Below are positions 1 to 8,766 of a stretch of DNA of 64,000 bases, piece by piece (the stretch's first letter is position 1; each line of letters begins with the position of its first letter). The position numbers were made by a program, and so were the translations under genes. The stretch comes from Fabrea salina (Eukaryota; Ciliophora; Heterotrichea; Heterotrichida; Fabreidae). Location of the stretch: NCBI GenBank assembly GCA_022984795.1, contig JALIHJ010000039.1, forward strand, positions 124,001 through 188,000, read 5' to 3'. Under the pieces are notes generated by a model. It saw nothing but the letters and a program-made list of their open reading frames with translations. It had not been told where the DNA came from and searched no databases.

Positions 1-2751
1 GTACTTCCAGTTTTAGAATCTGAGCAAGTGCTTAAAAACAAAAGCAAGAACTCCTCCAGCACCCAAAAAACTCCTACCACTACCTTCAATCCTGACGAAA
101 GTTACATTACTGAAGACTCTTTTCCAACTGAGTTCATCGAAGATGTAGAAGTCCCCCAAACCTCTGAGATAGAAACTAATCTGATTAGAATCAGCAGGCC
201 TTTCAGAATTAAGTGGGACCTCCTTGTTATGGTTCTAGCTTTGTATAACTGCTTCACAGTGCCATTTTTCGTGGCATTTTACACTGAAAAAGATTTAACT
301 TTTTTCTTTATAAACACTCTGATTGACTGCGTGTTTTTAGTAGACATTGGTTTGAACTTTTTTACTACTTACATAGACTCTTCAGGAGAAGAAGTTACTA
401 ACAAAAAAGCCATACGTAGAAAGTACCTAAGGGGGTCTTTTTGGCTGGACTTGGCTGCTTCAGTACCCATTGACAACTTTTTAGTGATGTTTTCTGACTT
501 AGAAAGTGGCTCTGAGATCATCCAAATGTCAGACTTGTTCAAACTGATAAGGATCCTTCGAATAGGAAGAATCATAAGGTACACCAGAACCAGGGATGAC
601 ATTAAAGCCACTATGAAACTGCTGCAACTCACTCTTTACTTGATTATGTGGGTCCACTTCACAGGGTGCATTTGGTTTTTACTGATTAAATCTGAAGAAG
701 AGTGGGTTCCTGTGCCTGACTTCCTGACTGGAACTACTCGGCTTTACGAAAGTGACATTTGGACTAAGTACTTCACTTGCTTTTACCACGCTGTTTGGTT
801 ACTTACTGGAGGAGAAGTAGGCCCTAGGAACTCTTTGCAAGCAATTTATGCCTGCATTATGTTTATTGTGGGGGCTTTGATTACTGCTGTGTTGTTTGGA
901 GAAATGGCTGTGCTTATGTCTAACTTAAACAGACGCCAAACTCAGTTTCAAGAAATTCTTGACGGCGCCTTAACTACTATGCACAACATGAACCTTCCTC
1001 AGAACTTAATGGACGAGATCCTGGACTACATTACTTCTACTCAGAGTTCTTTAAGTGCCCAAGAAGAGTACGAAACCTTCCAAAAGTTCATTTCTCCTTC
1101 TTTGCAGCAAAAAGTTTCTTCCCAGATATACGAACCAATAATTTCTTCTAACTACATACTGCTTTCAGAAGACAACTTGACTGACATGCTTCTGAGCAAA
1201 CTCAATAACTGCTTTGCTAAACCTGAAGAAGAAATCATTACTGAAGGAACTCAGGCAAAGTCTCTTTACTTCTTAGTTAACGGAGAAGTAAAGATCACTG
1301 TAACCAACAGGTACAAAGAAAAGAAGTTTGTTTGCTACTTAAGCGAAGGTGCTCACTTTGGAGAAATTGGAGTGATATACAACACTCTGAGGACAGCTAA
1401 TGTAGAGTCAGTTGGTTACTGCACAATTGCTGGACTCAATAAAAAGGATTACGAAGTTCTGTTGTCTAACTACGGAGATCTAGAGCACAGGTTCCGAAGC
1501 TGTACAGACGTGTACAACGACGAATGGAAGCAGTTTGTTTTAAGTGTTTTGTCACAAGGAGACTACTTCAACTTGCTACCTTCAAACGTTTTCAACGAGT
1601 TGATTTACTTCATGGACATTCATAAACTCCAAAAAGGAGATTACTTGTTTAAGCCAGGAGATTCTGTGAATGCAGTGTACATTGTGGCAGAAGGGGAACT
1701 GGAACTTTCTGTGACAATCAATGAGAAGCATTTGCATCTTCTAAAAAACAACGCAGGACTCTCAGGAATTGAAAAGCCTCCCTTAGTACCTAAAAAGAAC
1801 TCTAGACTAGAAGACTTTTCCAACTACAACTTTGACATCTTAATGGCTGAGTTCTTAAAAAAGAAAGCTGAACTGGTACCTGTTGCTAACGAAAAGGGCA
1901 CTATAGGCAGCAAAAGAATTGACGACTTTGCAGAAACCCATTCAATCGGAGACTACCCTCAAGAAATAGTTCTTAAGTTTTTAGAACAAGGAACCCTTTT
2001 GCAGCCTTACTACGCCCTAAGCAACAGAGTGCAAGAACTCCAGTGCAAAGCTATGAAAGCCACTACTGTTTATGCTTTGAAACTAGAAACTATCGAAAAC
2101 TTAGCTAGAGAAAACTCTGACTTCAAAAGAGAAGTTAATAAAATCAAGGCAAACCTCAAAGCAAGTGAGGAGTTTCCAGAAGTATTGGACTTTTACTCAG
2201 TTGACCCCCAAAACGACTACAGTCGGAACTTGTTTAAATCTGCAGTCTGCAGAGTGATTCTTAAATCCAGAGAAAGCAGGAGAAAAGGCAGTGGCCAAAT
2301 AGCTTCAATGATCAACAAACTCAAAGCTATGATTGCATGTGAAGAAGCAGGCAACTTCGAACTCTCTGAAAGAGTCATTAGAGGAGAAATTCCTCCCCAC
2401 TACGTGCAAGAAGACGGAACTTTGGACCCTGCAGCTATAAACGGCTCAGAAGCCCAGTCTTCACTGTCCAGAAGTCACCCTATAATGAAGACTTTCAAAA
2501 CTATCTTTGACTCAATTACTCAACCTGGAGGAGAAATAGTTAAACAGTACAACACGATTGAAAGGAACATCGACTACCAAAACAAAAAACTCCAGAACTT
2601 TGAGTCCCAAGTTGAAAGGATCCAAGAAAAACTTCTGACTCTAGCTCAGAACTTAGCAGAAAGTGAAGAAGTCAAACAAGACTTGAAAAATGTCTGGGAA
2701 GACCAAAAGCGGTCTAAGTCCAAACGCCAGCCAGATGAGGTTGTGATATAA
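1..2751 (+). CDS. Voltage-gated-type cation channel with cyclic nucleotide-binding domains (5' partial)
   Basis: The frame is open to base 1, so the true start lies off the window. The visible ~916 residues show a six-helix channel core: S1 and S2 (about residues 70-130), an arginine-rich S4 (FKLIRILRIGRIIR), S5, a pore helix and S6. The filter reads TGGEVGPRN, not the GYG/GFG of potassium channels; it resembles the G-E filter of CNG channels. A C-linker and a cyclic nucleotide-binding domain follow, with a phosphate-binding cassette FGEIGV...RTANV. A second, degenerate cNBD-like segment (KLQKGDYLFKPGDSVNAVYI) and a C-terminal coiled coil complete it. Probably a ciliary or plasma-membrane cation channel modulated by cyclic nucleotides. 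Family sure; ion selectivity inferred. Confidence 0.9.
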   Translation, partial: VLPVLESEQVLKNKSKNSSSTQKTPTTTFNPDESYITEDSFPTEFIEDVEVPQTSEIETNLIRISRPFRIKWDLLVMVLALYNCFTVPFFVAFYTEKDLTFFFINTLIDCVFLVDIGLNFFTTYIDSSGEEVTNKKAIRRKYLRGSFWLDLAASVPIDNFLVMFSDLESGSEIIQMSDLFKLIRILRIGRIIRYTRTRDDIKATMKLLQLTLYLIMWVHFTGCIWFLLIKSEEEWVPVPDFLTGTTRLYESDIWTKYFTCFYHAVWLLTGGEVGPRNSLQAIYACIMFIVGALITAVLFGEMAVLMSNLNRRQTQFQEILDGALTTMHNMNLPQNLMDEILDYITSTQSSLSAQEEYETFQKFISPSLQQKVSSQIYEPIISSNYILLSEDNLTDMLLSKLNNCFAKPEEEIITEGTQAKSLYFLVNGEVKITVTNRYKEKKFVCYLSEGAHFGEIGVIYNTLRTANVESVGYCTIAGLNKKDYEVLLSNYGDLEHRFRSCTDVYNDEWKQFVLSVLSQGDYFNLLPSNVFNELIYFMDIHKLQKGDYLFKPGDSVNAVYIVAEGELELSVTINEKHLHLLKNNAGLSGIEKPPLVPKKNSRLEDFSNYNFDILMAEFLKKKAELVPVANEKGTIGSKRIDDFAETHSIGDYPQEIVLKFLEQGTLLQPYYALSNRVQELQCKAMKATTVYALKLETIENLARENSDFKREVNKIKANLKASEEFPEVLDFYSVDPQNDYSRNLFKSAVCRVILKSRESRRKGSGQIASMINKLKAMIACEEAGNFELSERVIRGEIPPHYVQEDGTLDPAAINGSEAQSSLSRSHPIMKTFKTIFDSITQPGGEIVKQYNTIERNIDYQNKKLQNFESQVERIQEKLLTLAQNLAESEEVKQDLKNVWEDQKRSKSKRQPDEVVI

Positions 2752-2770
2752 ATCAACTAATAAACCCTAA

Positions 2771-4072
2771 ATGGATAAAAAAGAACTCATTCAAGACTTG
2801 CAAACCAACGGGATTACTCCCCAAAACAAGGAATTCCTCATCAATGCTATGACAAACGGTCCTTACTACGAAGAAAGAAAGCTAGTTTGGCTAGAAGCTA
2901 CAGGAGCAAACATGTGCATTCGTTCAAATCCTACGTATTACTCCACAATACTGGAAATCCACAGAAACGTCGAAACTAACTTTACGGCACAGATAGACAA
3001 AGACCTATGGCGCACTTTTCCCCAAGAGGAATTTTTCATCAAAAACGCAACTATCCAGTCTTTGAGGAACGTGCTAGTCGCGTACTCATACAGGAACCCC
3101 AACATTGGGTACTGTCAAGGAATGAACTTTATTGCAGGGCGGCTGTTGTCTTTGGGGTTCACTCAGGAGCAAAGTTTTTGGATAATGGCACATATTGTAG
3201 AAGTTTTGCTGCCAATTGACTACTTCTCGGTGATGACAGGAGTTGTTGTTGACCAAAAGGTGTTTAACTACCTTCTCAAAAAAGCAGTTCCTGAGGTGTA
3301 CTATCACTTTAAAGAAATCAAAGTAGAAGCTAGTTTCTTTGTGGTGCAGTGGTTCATCTGCATGTACTCTTACAGCTTTCCTGAGAATGTGCTAGTTAGG
3401 ATATGGGACATTCTGTTTGTAAAAGGAAATGTTTACCTGATGCAGGTAGGACTAGCTATACTTTGGAACGGAAGACAGAAACTTCTAGAAGCCACCAACA
3501 TAAACGAAATCATGACAGTGCTTAACACACTAACTCATGATTTCAAAGACCCTGACCACTTGATTTGTTTAACTAACAAGAAAAGGTTCAATACTAATCA
3601 GAATTACGTTGATAAACTAAGAAGGTTCTTCAAAACTGGCGTTGATAAAGAAATGGACAAACTAGACTCCAACAGTAATGGCTTAGAAACCGTAGTTTCT
3701 TTCAGTGAAGAGTGCCAAGGAATCATAGACTGCCGCAAAAAAATGCGTAAAACTTCTTCTTTTTTCACTTTCCAAACTAGCCACAAGGTCCACATTCTAG
3801 ACAATTACTTAGACAACGAGTCTTACCCTTTTAAGTTCGACACTTCTCTTCTAAGGGACGCTCAACTACCTCTTTTGTTAGGAAGACGCAACCACAAGTG
3901 CATGATAGACTCCAACAGTCAAGAACTGAGCAATAAGTACGAAGTGCAAAACTCACAAGCTTTAATCGTCAAAAACAAAGAAAGGAAAGTCAGAGAAATG
4001 AGGCACTCTTTAGTGCTAACTACAGAATCCTTCGAAGAGTGGACCAGGAACTCAGACATAGTTGAAATCTAA
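2771..4072 (+). CDS. TBC domain Rab GTPase-activating protein
   Basis: A 433-residue protein starting 19 bp after the channel stop. It carries the TBC fold with the two catalytic fingers visible: the arginine finger in IDKDLWRTFP and the glutamine finger in GYCQGMNF. Later TBC signatures are FFVVQWFICMYSYSFPENV and RIWDILFVKG. TBC proteins accelerate GTP hydrolysis by Rab GTPases in membrane traffic. The C-terminal ~170 residues are charged and unrecognised. Substrate Rab cannot be read from sequence; a Rab gene lies at 19.5-20.1 kb, but no link is implied. Confidence 0.93.
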   Translation: MDKKELIQDLQTNGITPQNKEFLINAMTNGPYYEERKLVWLEATGANMCIRSNPTYYSTILEIHRNVETNFTAQIDKDLWRTFPQEEFFIKNATIQSLRNVLVAYSYRNPNIGYCQGMNFIAGRLLSLGFTQEQSFWIMAHIVEVLLPIDYFSVMTGVVVDQKVFNYLLKKAVPEVYYHFKEIKVEASFFVVQWFICMYSYSFPENVLVRIWDILFVKGNVYLMQVGLAILWNGRQKLLEATNINEIMTVLNTLTHDFKDPDHLICLTNKKRFNTNQNYVDKLRRFFKTGVDKEMDKLDSNSNGLETVVSFSEECQGIIDCRKKMRKTSSFFTFQTSHKVHILDNYLDNESYPFKFDTSLLRDAQLPLLLGRRNHKCMIDSNSQELSNKYEVQNSQALIVKNKERKVREMRHSLVLTTESFEEWTRNSDIVEI

Positions 4073-4095
4073 GTACTATACTAATTTAAATATAA

Positions 4096-5127
4096 ATGGA
4101 AAAAGAAGAGATCCTGCACCTGAGCTTCAATCACGAAAAAGACCTGTTGACTATGGGGACTAGTTCAGGCTTTAAAGTATTTAGACTCTACCCACTAGAA
4201 CTAATTCATAAAGAACTAATGGGCAATTTTAAGATAGTCGAAGCTTACGAGTCTTCTCACTTGCTAGCTTTAGTGGGAGCGGGAGAGCTTCCAGCCTACT
4301 CTCCTAGACGACTTACTATTTACAACCTGCAAGAACGCACTCCTATTTGTGAAACTGCTTTCCAAGACACCATTTTGGCTGTAAGGTCCAATCGGTTGCG
4401 AATTGTTGCGGTGCTAGCCGACAGCATTTACATTTACGACACTACTACTATGAAGACACAGAAAACTATCCACACTGTGCATAATCCTTTAGGATTAGCA
4501 GCACTCTCGCCTTCTCACTCGTCTTGCTACTTAGTCTACCCCGCCAGTGAAGAAAGAGGCCACCTCCAGATCTTCGACTGCTTCAACATGTACATGTGCA
4601 ACGAAGTCGCAGCCCACAAATCCCCCCTTGCTGCTGTTTCTATCAACTCAGAAGGAACTATGTGTGCAAGTGCTTCCGAAAAAGGCACTGTGATTAGGGT
4701 TTTCTCTGTGCCTGAAGCCCAAAAGTTGTTTACTTTTAAAAGGGGAATGATGAATGCCCAGACCTACGACCTGAGTTTTTCACTGGAGAGTGACTCCGTG
4801 GTAAGCTGCAGCGACACTGGAACTATACATGTGTACAACTTGTCCAGACAGGTAGAAGTTACTAATTCTTGGGGCAGCATGCTGCGCAGTTCGATTTACA
4901 ACGCTGCAAGTTACATTGTGCCTAGTTCTTACCGGGACTCGTTTGAAACTTCAAGGAGTTATATAGTGGCAAGGACTGGTTTCACTGGCAAGTACATTGC
5001 TATTTTGAGAAACGAGCTGTTAGTGGCATTGGCGTTTGATGGAAAGTTTAAAGAATTTAAAGTAGACTTATCTAGAGAAGGAGAAGCTGTCTTACAGAAC
5101 GAAGGGAACTTATCTGAAATAATTTAA
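4096..5127 (+). CDS. PROPPIN-type WD repeat protein (Atg18/WIPI family)
   Basis: A 343-residue WD-repeat propeller. The family mark is LFTFKRGMMNAQTYDLSFS in the middle of the protein, matching the phosphoinositide-binding L/FRRG loop of Atg18/WIPI proteins with Lys replacing the first Arg. The opening motif LSFNHEKDLLTMGTSSGFKVF is also typical. PROPPINs bind PI3P or PI(3,5)P2 and act in autophagosome formation and vacuole traffic. Whether it is nearer WIPI1/2 or WIPI3/4 cannot be decided by eye. The ATG sits directly after TATAA. Confidence 0.9.
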   Translation: MEKEEILHLSFNHEKDLLTMGTSSGFKVFRLYPLELIHKELMGNFKIVEAYESSHLLALVGAGELPAYSPRRLTIYNLQERTPICETAFQDTILAVRSNRLRIVAVLADSIYIYDTTTMKTQKTIHTVHNPLGLAALSPSHSSCYLVYPASEERGHLQIFDCFNMYMCNEVAAHKSPLAAVSINSEGTMCASASEKGTVIRVFSVPEAQKLFTFKRGMMNAQTYDLSFSLESDSVVSCSDTGTIHVYNLSRQVEVTNSWGSMLRSSIYNAASYIVPSSYRDSFETSRSYIVARTGFTGKYIAILRNELLVALAFDGKFKEFKVDLSREGEAVLQNEGNLSEII

Positions 5128-5150
5128 CTTGTTTGATAGAACTTAGTTAT

Positions 5151-5155
5151 AAAAA
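5151..5155 (-). terminator. Pol III oligo-T terminator of tRNA-Gly copy 1
   Basis: Five T residues on the minus strand directly after the discriminator base of the tRNA gene. Confidence 0.8.
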
Positions 5156-5227
5156 TGCACTGTCCGGGACTCGAACCCGGGTCGAATGCTTGGAAGGCAC
5201 CCATCCTAACCTCTAGACTAACAGTGC
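5156..5227 (-). tRNA. tRNA-Gly (anticodon UCC), copy 1
   Basis: A complete 72-nt cloverleaf on the minus strand. Acceptor GCACTGT pairs with ACAGTGC, with discriminator A and no encoded CCA. The anticodon stem holds the loop CTTCCAA (anticodon UCC, reading GGA). The T stem CCGGG/CCCGG encloses TTCGAGT. Internal promoter boxes are visible: A box TAGTCTAGAGG and B box GGTTCGAGTCC. No intron. It lies between the convergent PROPPIN and SMC2 genes. Confidence 0.95.
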
Positions 5228-5260
5228 TCTGGAAGTAACTCTCAAACTAACCTTTTATAC

Positions 5261-8200
5261 TTAGCTACTTAAGTTGGTTACCTGGACTTTACTGGTTTCC
5301 TCGGAGTAACTTATGTCAAACAGAACATTTGCTTTCATGTGCATTTCTTCTTTCAAACTAACTACTAAAAACTGGGACTCTTGAAAGTTGTTTTTTATCA
5401 TGCTGGCAATGTTTTCTGTGTATGACATGTCCAAAGCAGCGTCTACTTCGTCTAGGATGTAAATAGGTGAAGGTCTTTGTTTTTGAAGCGAAAAAATAAA
5501 CGCTAGGGCAAATAAGCTTCTTTGGCCCCCACTTAGTTCGTTCAAGCTTGCTTTTTTGATTCCGTTGAGTTCAATTCCGAACTTTAACCCTACGATTATT
5601 TCAGTTTCTAAGTAATCTTCTTCAAGTTTGATTGCACGATCGATCCTTTCTTTTATGGTCGGAAGCTCGTGAAATCTATCTTTTGGCATAAATTTTTCTA
5701 GATCTAGCTTTATTTTGTTGAGAATTTCTAGGTTTTGGTTATTTTTGGGTGGTTTTCCGTACTCAGGAATAAGCTCAACTTTTGCGTTCCTAACTAAGCT
5801 TCCAAATATCTCACTTAATTTTTGGACAACTTTCGAAAAGCAATTTTCTAAGAGTTTGTATTTCTTGTAGTTTAATTCTGAGATTTTTTCAGTGATCTTA
5901 ATTAAGTCTTCTAGAAGTAAGAGTCTTTTTTCTTTAAGTTCCGATCCTTCTTGTTGGAGTTTTTGAACTTGAGACAAGTCTAAGAAGGAATAAGTCGACT
6001 CCAAAAGTTTTATTTCTTCTTTAAGTTTTTTTAATTCTTCTATTTTCGATTCTGAATCAAACTCATTTACTTCAAACTTAATTTGTTTAACTTTTGGGTT
6101 TTTTTCTAAGATTTCATAGAGTTCAGTTGACACTCTTTCAATGTCTTTTTGAATATCGCTTATTTTTTTCTCTAGTCTTTTAATTTCTCCTTCGTTTGTT
6201 TGAGTCTCTTTTTCGTTTTCTTTTTTGTCTTTTAGTATTTGTTCTTTTCTCTGGGAAAATTCTCGGTTCTTTTCTTCGATCTCGTTGACTTGGTTTTTCT
6301 TGCGTTCGTAAATATTGCTTAGCTTAATTATTTCTTCCTCTAGTTGTGTTTGTTTTTCTTCGGAAGCTTTGAGTTCCTCTGTTTTGTGGCGGAATTCTTG
6401 AGGAATTTCTTGAGTTCTTTTGTCTACTTTTTTGGTTTCTAGGTCAAGGGTTTCTATAGTCTTTTTTGTTTCGAATTTGGAGTTTTCGAGTCGTTTCAGT
6501 TCAGTTTCTAGTTTCTTGATTTCATTTGGCAAGTTTAGTTTTTTGGAGTTGACTCCTATTTTCAGAGTTTGTTCTTCTTGGAGTTTTTCACTTAGTTCAT
6601 CCTGACACTTTTGCTTTTGAGCTTCGAGTTCAACTATTTGTGCATTGAGTTCTTCTGAGTTGGTTTGGGTTGCTTTTAGCTTAAGTAACTGTTTGTGCTT
6701 AGTTTCTAAATCTTGTTCTGAATTCAACCGTCTGTTTTGGAGTGTGTTTAACTCTTCTAACCCAGATTCATACCTGTTAATTGCTTGGCCGTTTTCATAC
6801 CTTTCTTTTTTAAGCTTCAAAATTCGGTTATAAAGCTCAAAAATAGACCTCTGCGAACTTGAACCCCCTGACATTGTTCCACTTGGCTCGTACACATCGC
6901 CTTCTAGAGTTATAGCTTTCTGTTTGAAATCAAAAGCCACTGCTCTGGCAACTTGTCTGTTTTCGCACACAAAAAACCCTCCAAAAACACTACTCACACT
7001 GTTGTAAAAGTCTGGTTTGTAGTCAATTAAGTCCAAGGCAAGTCTTGCTTTGTTTTCAAACCTTTTTTGTATTTCCTGAGTGATTCTGCTGTCAATCGAA
7101 AAAGGTCTCATTCTGTCGTTAGGAAACACTCTAAGGCTTTTCTGGGGGTTCCTATCTATAAGCTGCTTTCCGGATTGTTGGTTACTCATTACTAAGGCCA
7201 GCAGTGCTGAACCTGCTCCTACTTCTAAAGCTTTTGAGTACTTTTTGTTTTTTAGCCTCACTAACTCAACTAAGTAACCCATTAACCCAGGGATCTGCTT
7301 ACCTAAAAAACTGAATTTTCGAAACTCAACAGATTGCAGTTCTTGGATTATTCTTCCTTGTGAGTTTTTGTAGTCAGTTATTTTTTTTTGGTATTCTCTA
7401 GCTGTGCTTGGGTCGATATTGCTCATTTCTTTAAGTTCGTTTTGGAGAGTGTAAACTTCGGCATCTAGTTTTTGGATTCTCTCTTGACAATTACTTAGTT
7501 CTCCTAACTTTCGGTTCTTTTTGCTGAGTTTGTTTTGGATTTGGTGCATTTTGCTCCTTAGGTTGCTCACTTCTGTTATCACTTGTTCATGTTGTTTCTT
7601 TTTGAAAGCAGCTGCTGAGTGTGCCTGAAGTCCTCCTCTTAGAGCTTCTAGTTCCACTGCTTTTTGTTCAACTGAGGTGCTGAGTGCTTCAAGGGTGTTT
7701 TTGGAGTTCCCAAGGTCTTTTTGAAGCTTATTTTTTCGTTTAAGCAAAAAACTAGATTCCGCTTCTAATTTTTCAATGTCAGCTTTCATAGAACGAATCT
7801 CTTCCAATCGTCCTTGGTTTAGGGATTGGTGTTTGTTAATGCTTTCTTCAATACTTCTTAGTTTGTTTTTTTTATGCTCAAGAGATTCATCTGTCTGTGG
7901 GTCTAGAGCTTTTTCTTCGGCTTCTAAGTTGTTAAGTTCTAAACTAAGTTTGTTGCGGTTTTCTTGCTTGAGTTCGAGTTTTTCAGCGTACCTCCTAAAG
8001 CTTATTTGGTACTGTTCATGGTCTGCTTTTTTAGAAAAGTACTCAAAGCAAGCAAGATCAAGTTTGATTTCATCTGCTCTTTTTCTCTTGTCTTCAAGTT
8101 TTTTGTTTTCTTTTTCATAATTAGAAAGCTTATCAAGTCCAGAGGTGACTTCGTTTATTATCTTATTGTCGATTTCACTGAGTTTCTTTTCTTTCCTTTC

Positions 8201-8755
8201 AAACTCTCTCTCGGATTTTTCCCTAGAACGAGTGTAGTCACTTATACCTAGTGCATCTTCAACCATCTCTAGAATTTCCTTTTCTTTCTTTGAAATGGTT
8301 TCTTGGATTTTGTTTTGCATTATCAAAAAGTTGTGCTTGTCTACTTTAAGTCCGCACTTAAACAAAAAGTCTTTCAGATTTTCTAAGGTAACTCGAGTTC
8401 CGTTAATAGAGTACTTAGACTGGCCTTGTATAGAGTACTCTCTTCTAATTGAAATGCTGTCTTTGTTTAAGTATTTTGGGTGTGAGTTGCTTTTGTCTGA
8501 GTTGTCGAATATAATCGTCACATTGGCTTTCTTAACGTTGGCCTGGCCGCTCTTGTAGATGAGTTGTGCCAAAACGTTTACTCTTATTCTTTTGAGGTCT
8601 GAAATTCCTAAGACAAAGCATATCGCATCTAGTATGTTAGACTTGCCACTTCCGTTGCGGCCTCTGATGGCGTTGTAGTGACTGTGGAACCCAGATATAA
8701 TAGTTCGTTTTTTGTAGGACTTAAAGCCTTCAATAACTATTTCCTTGATAAACAT
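5261..8755 (-). CDS. SMC2: Condensin subunit SMC2
   Basis: A 1164-residue SMC ATPase of normal family length. The N-terminal head has Walker A GRNGSGKSN at residues 32-40, in the SMC2-like context MFIKEIVIEGFKSY. Two long coiled coils flank a hinge (around residues 480-650, near LGKQIPGLMGYLVELV). The C-terminal head has signature LNELSGGQRSLFALAF and Walker B PIYILDEVDAALD. SMC2 pairs with SMC4 in condensin to compact chromosomes. It starts 11 bp after the ORC1 stop on the same strand, and its stop lies inside the tRNA 5' flank. No internal intron seen. Confidence 0.96.
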   Translation of the reverse strand: MFIKEIVIEGFKSYKKRTIISGFHSHYNAIRGRNGSGKSNILDAICFVLGISDLKRIRVNVLAQLIYKSGQANVKKANVTIIFDNSDKSNSHPKYLNKDSISIRREYSIQGQSKYSINGTRVTLENLKDFLFKCGLKVDKHNFLIMQNKIQETISKKEKEILEMVEDALGISDYTRSREKSEREFERKEKKLSEIDNKIINEVTSGLDKLSNYEKENKKLEDKRKRADEIKLDLACFEYFSKKADHEQYQISFRRYAEKLELKQENRNKLSLELNNLEAEEKALDPQTDESLEHKKNKLRSIEESINKHQSLNQGRLEEIRSMKADIEKLEAESSFLLKRKNKLQKDLGNSKNTLEALSTSVEQKAVELEALRGGLQAHSAAAFKKKQHEQVITEVSNLRSKMHQIQNKLSKKNRKLGELSNCQERIQKLDAEVYTLQNELKEMSNIDPSTAREYQKKITDYKNSQGRIIQELQSVEFRKFSFLGKQIPGLMGYLVELVRLKNKKYSKALEVGAGSALLALVMSNQQSGKQLIDRNPQKSLRVFPNDRMRPFSIDSRITQEIQKRFENKARLALDLIDYKPDFYNSVSSVFGGFFVCENRQVARAVAFDFKQKAITLEGDVYEPSGTMSGGSSSQRSIFELYNRILKLKKERYENGQAINRYESGLEELNTLQNRRLNSEQDLETKHKQLLKLKATQTNSEELNAQIVELEAQKQKCQDELSEKLQEEQTLKIGVNSKKLNLPNEIKKLETELKRLENSKFETKKTIETLDLETKKVDKRTQEIPQEFRHKTEELKASEEKQTQLEEEIIKLSNIYERKKNQVNEIEEKNREFSQRKEQILKDKKENEKETQTNEGEIKRLEKKISDIQKDIERVSTELYEILEKNPKVKQIKFEVNEFDSESKIEELKKLKEEIKLLESTYSFLDLSQVQKLQQEGSELKEKRLLLLEDLIKITEKISELNYKKYKLLENCFSKVVQKLSEIFGSLVRNAKVELIPEYGKPPKNNQNLEILNKIKLDLEKFMPKDRFHELPTIKERIDRAIKLEEDYLETEIIVGLKFGIELNGIKKASLNELSGGQRSLFALAFIFSLQKQRPSPIYILDEVDAALDMSYTENIASMIKNNFQESQFLVVSLKEEMHMKANVLFDISYSEETSKVQVTNLSS

Positions 8756-8766
8756 TTATTATTTGA

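Larger units (their letters stand above)
5151..5263. repeat. tRNA-Gly cassette, copy 1 of a 113-bp perfect direct repeat
   Basis: Terminator, tRNA and 36 bp of 5' flank are identical to 10608-10720. The SMC2 stop codon (5261-5263) falls inside the flank. Confidence 0.95.

Noticed and set aside
6420-8558. Several plus-strand frames of 60-114 codons inside SMC2
   Set aside because: Antisense to the SMC2 coiled coil; low-complexity Ser/Phe/Leu products with no domain.
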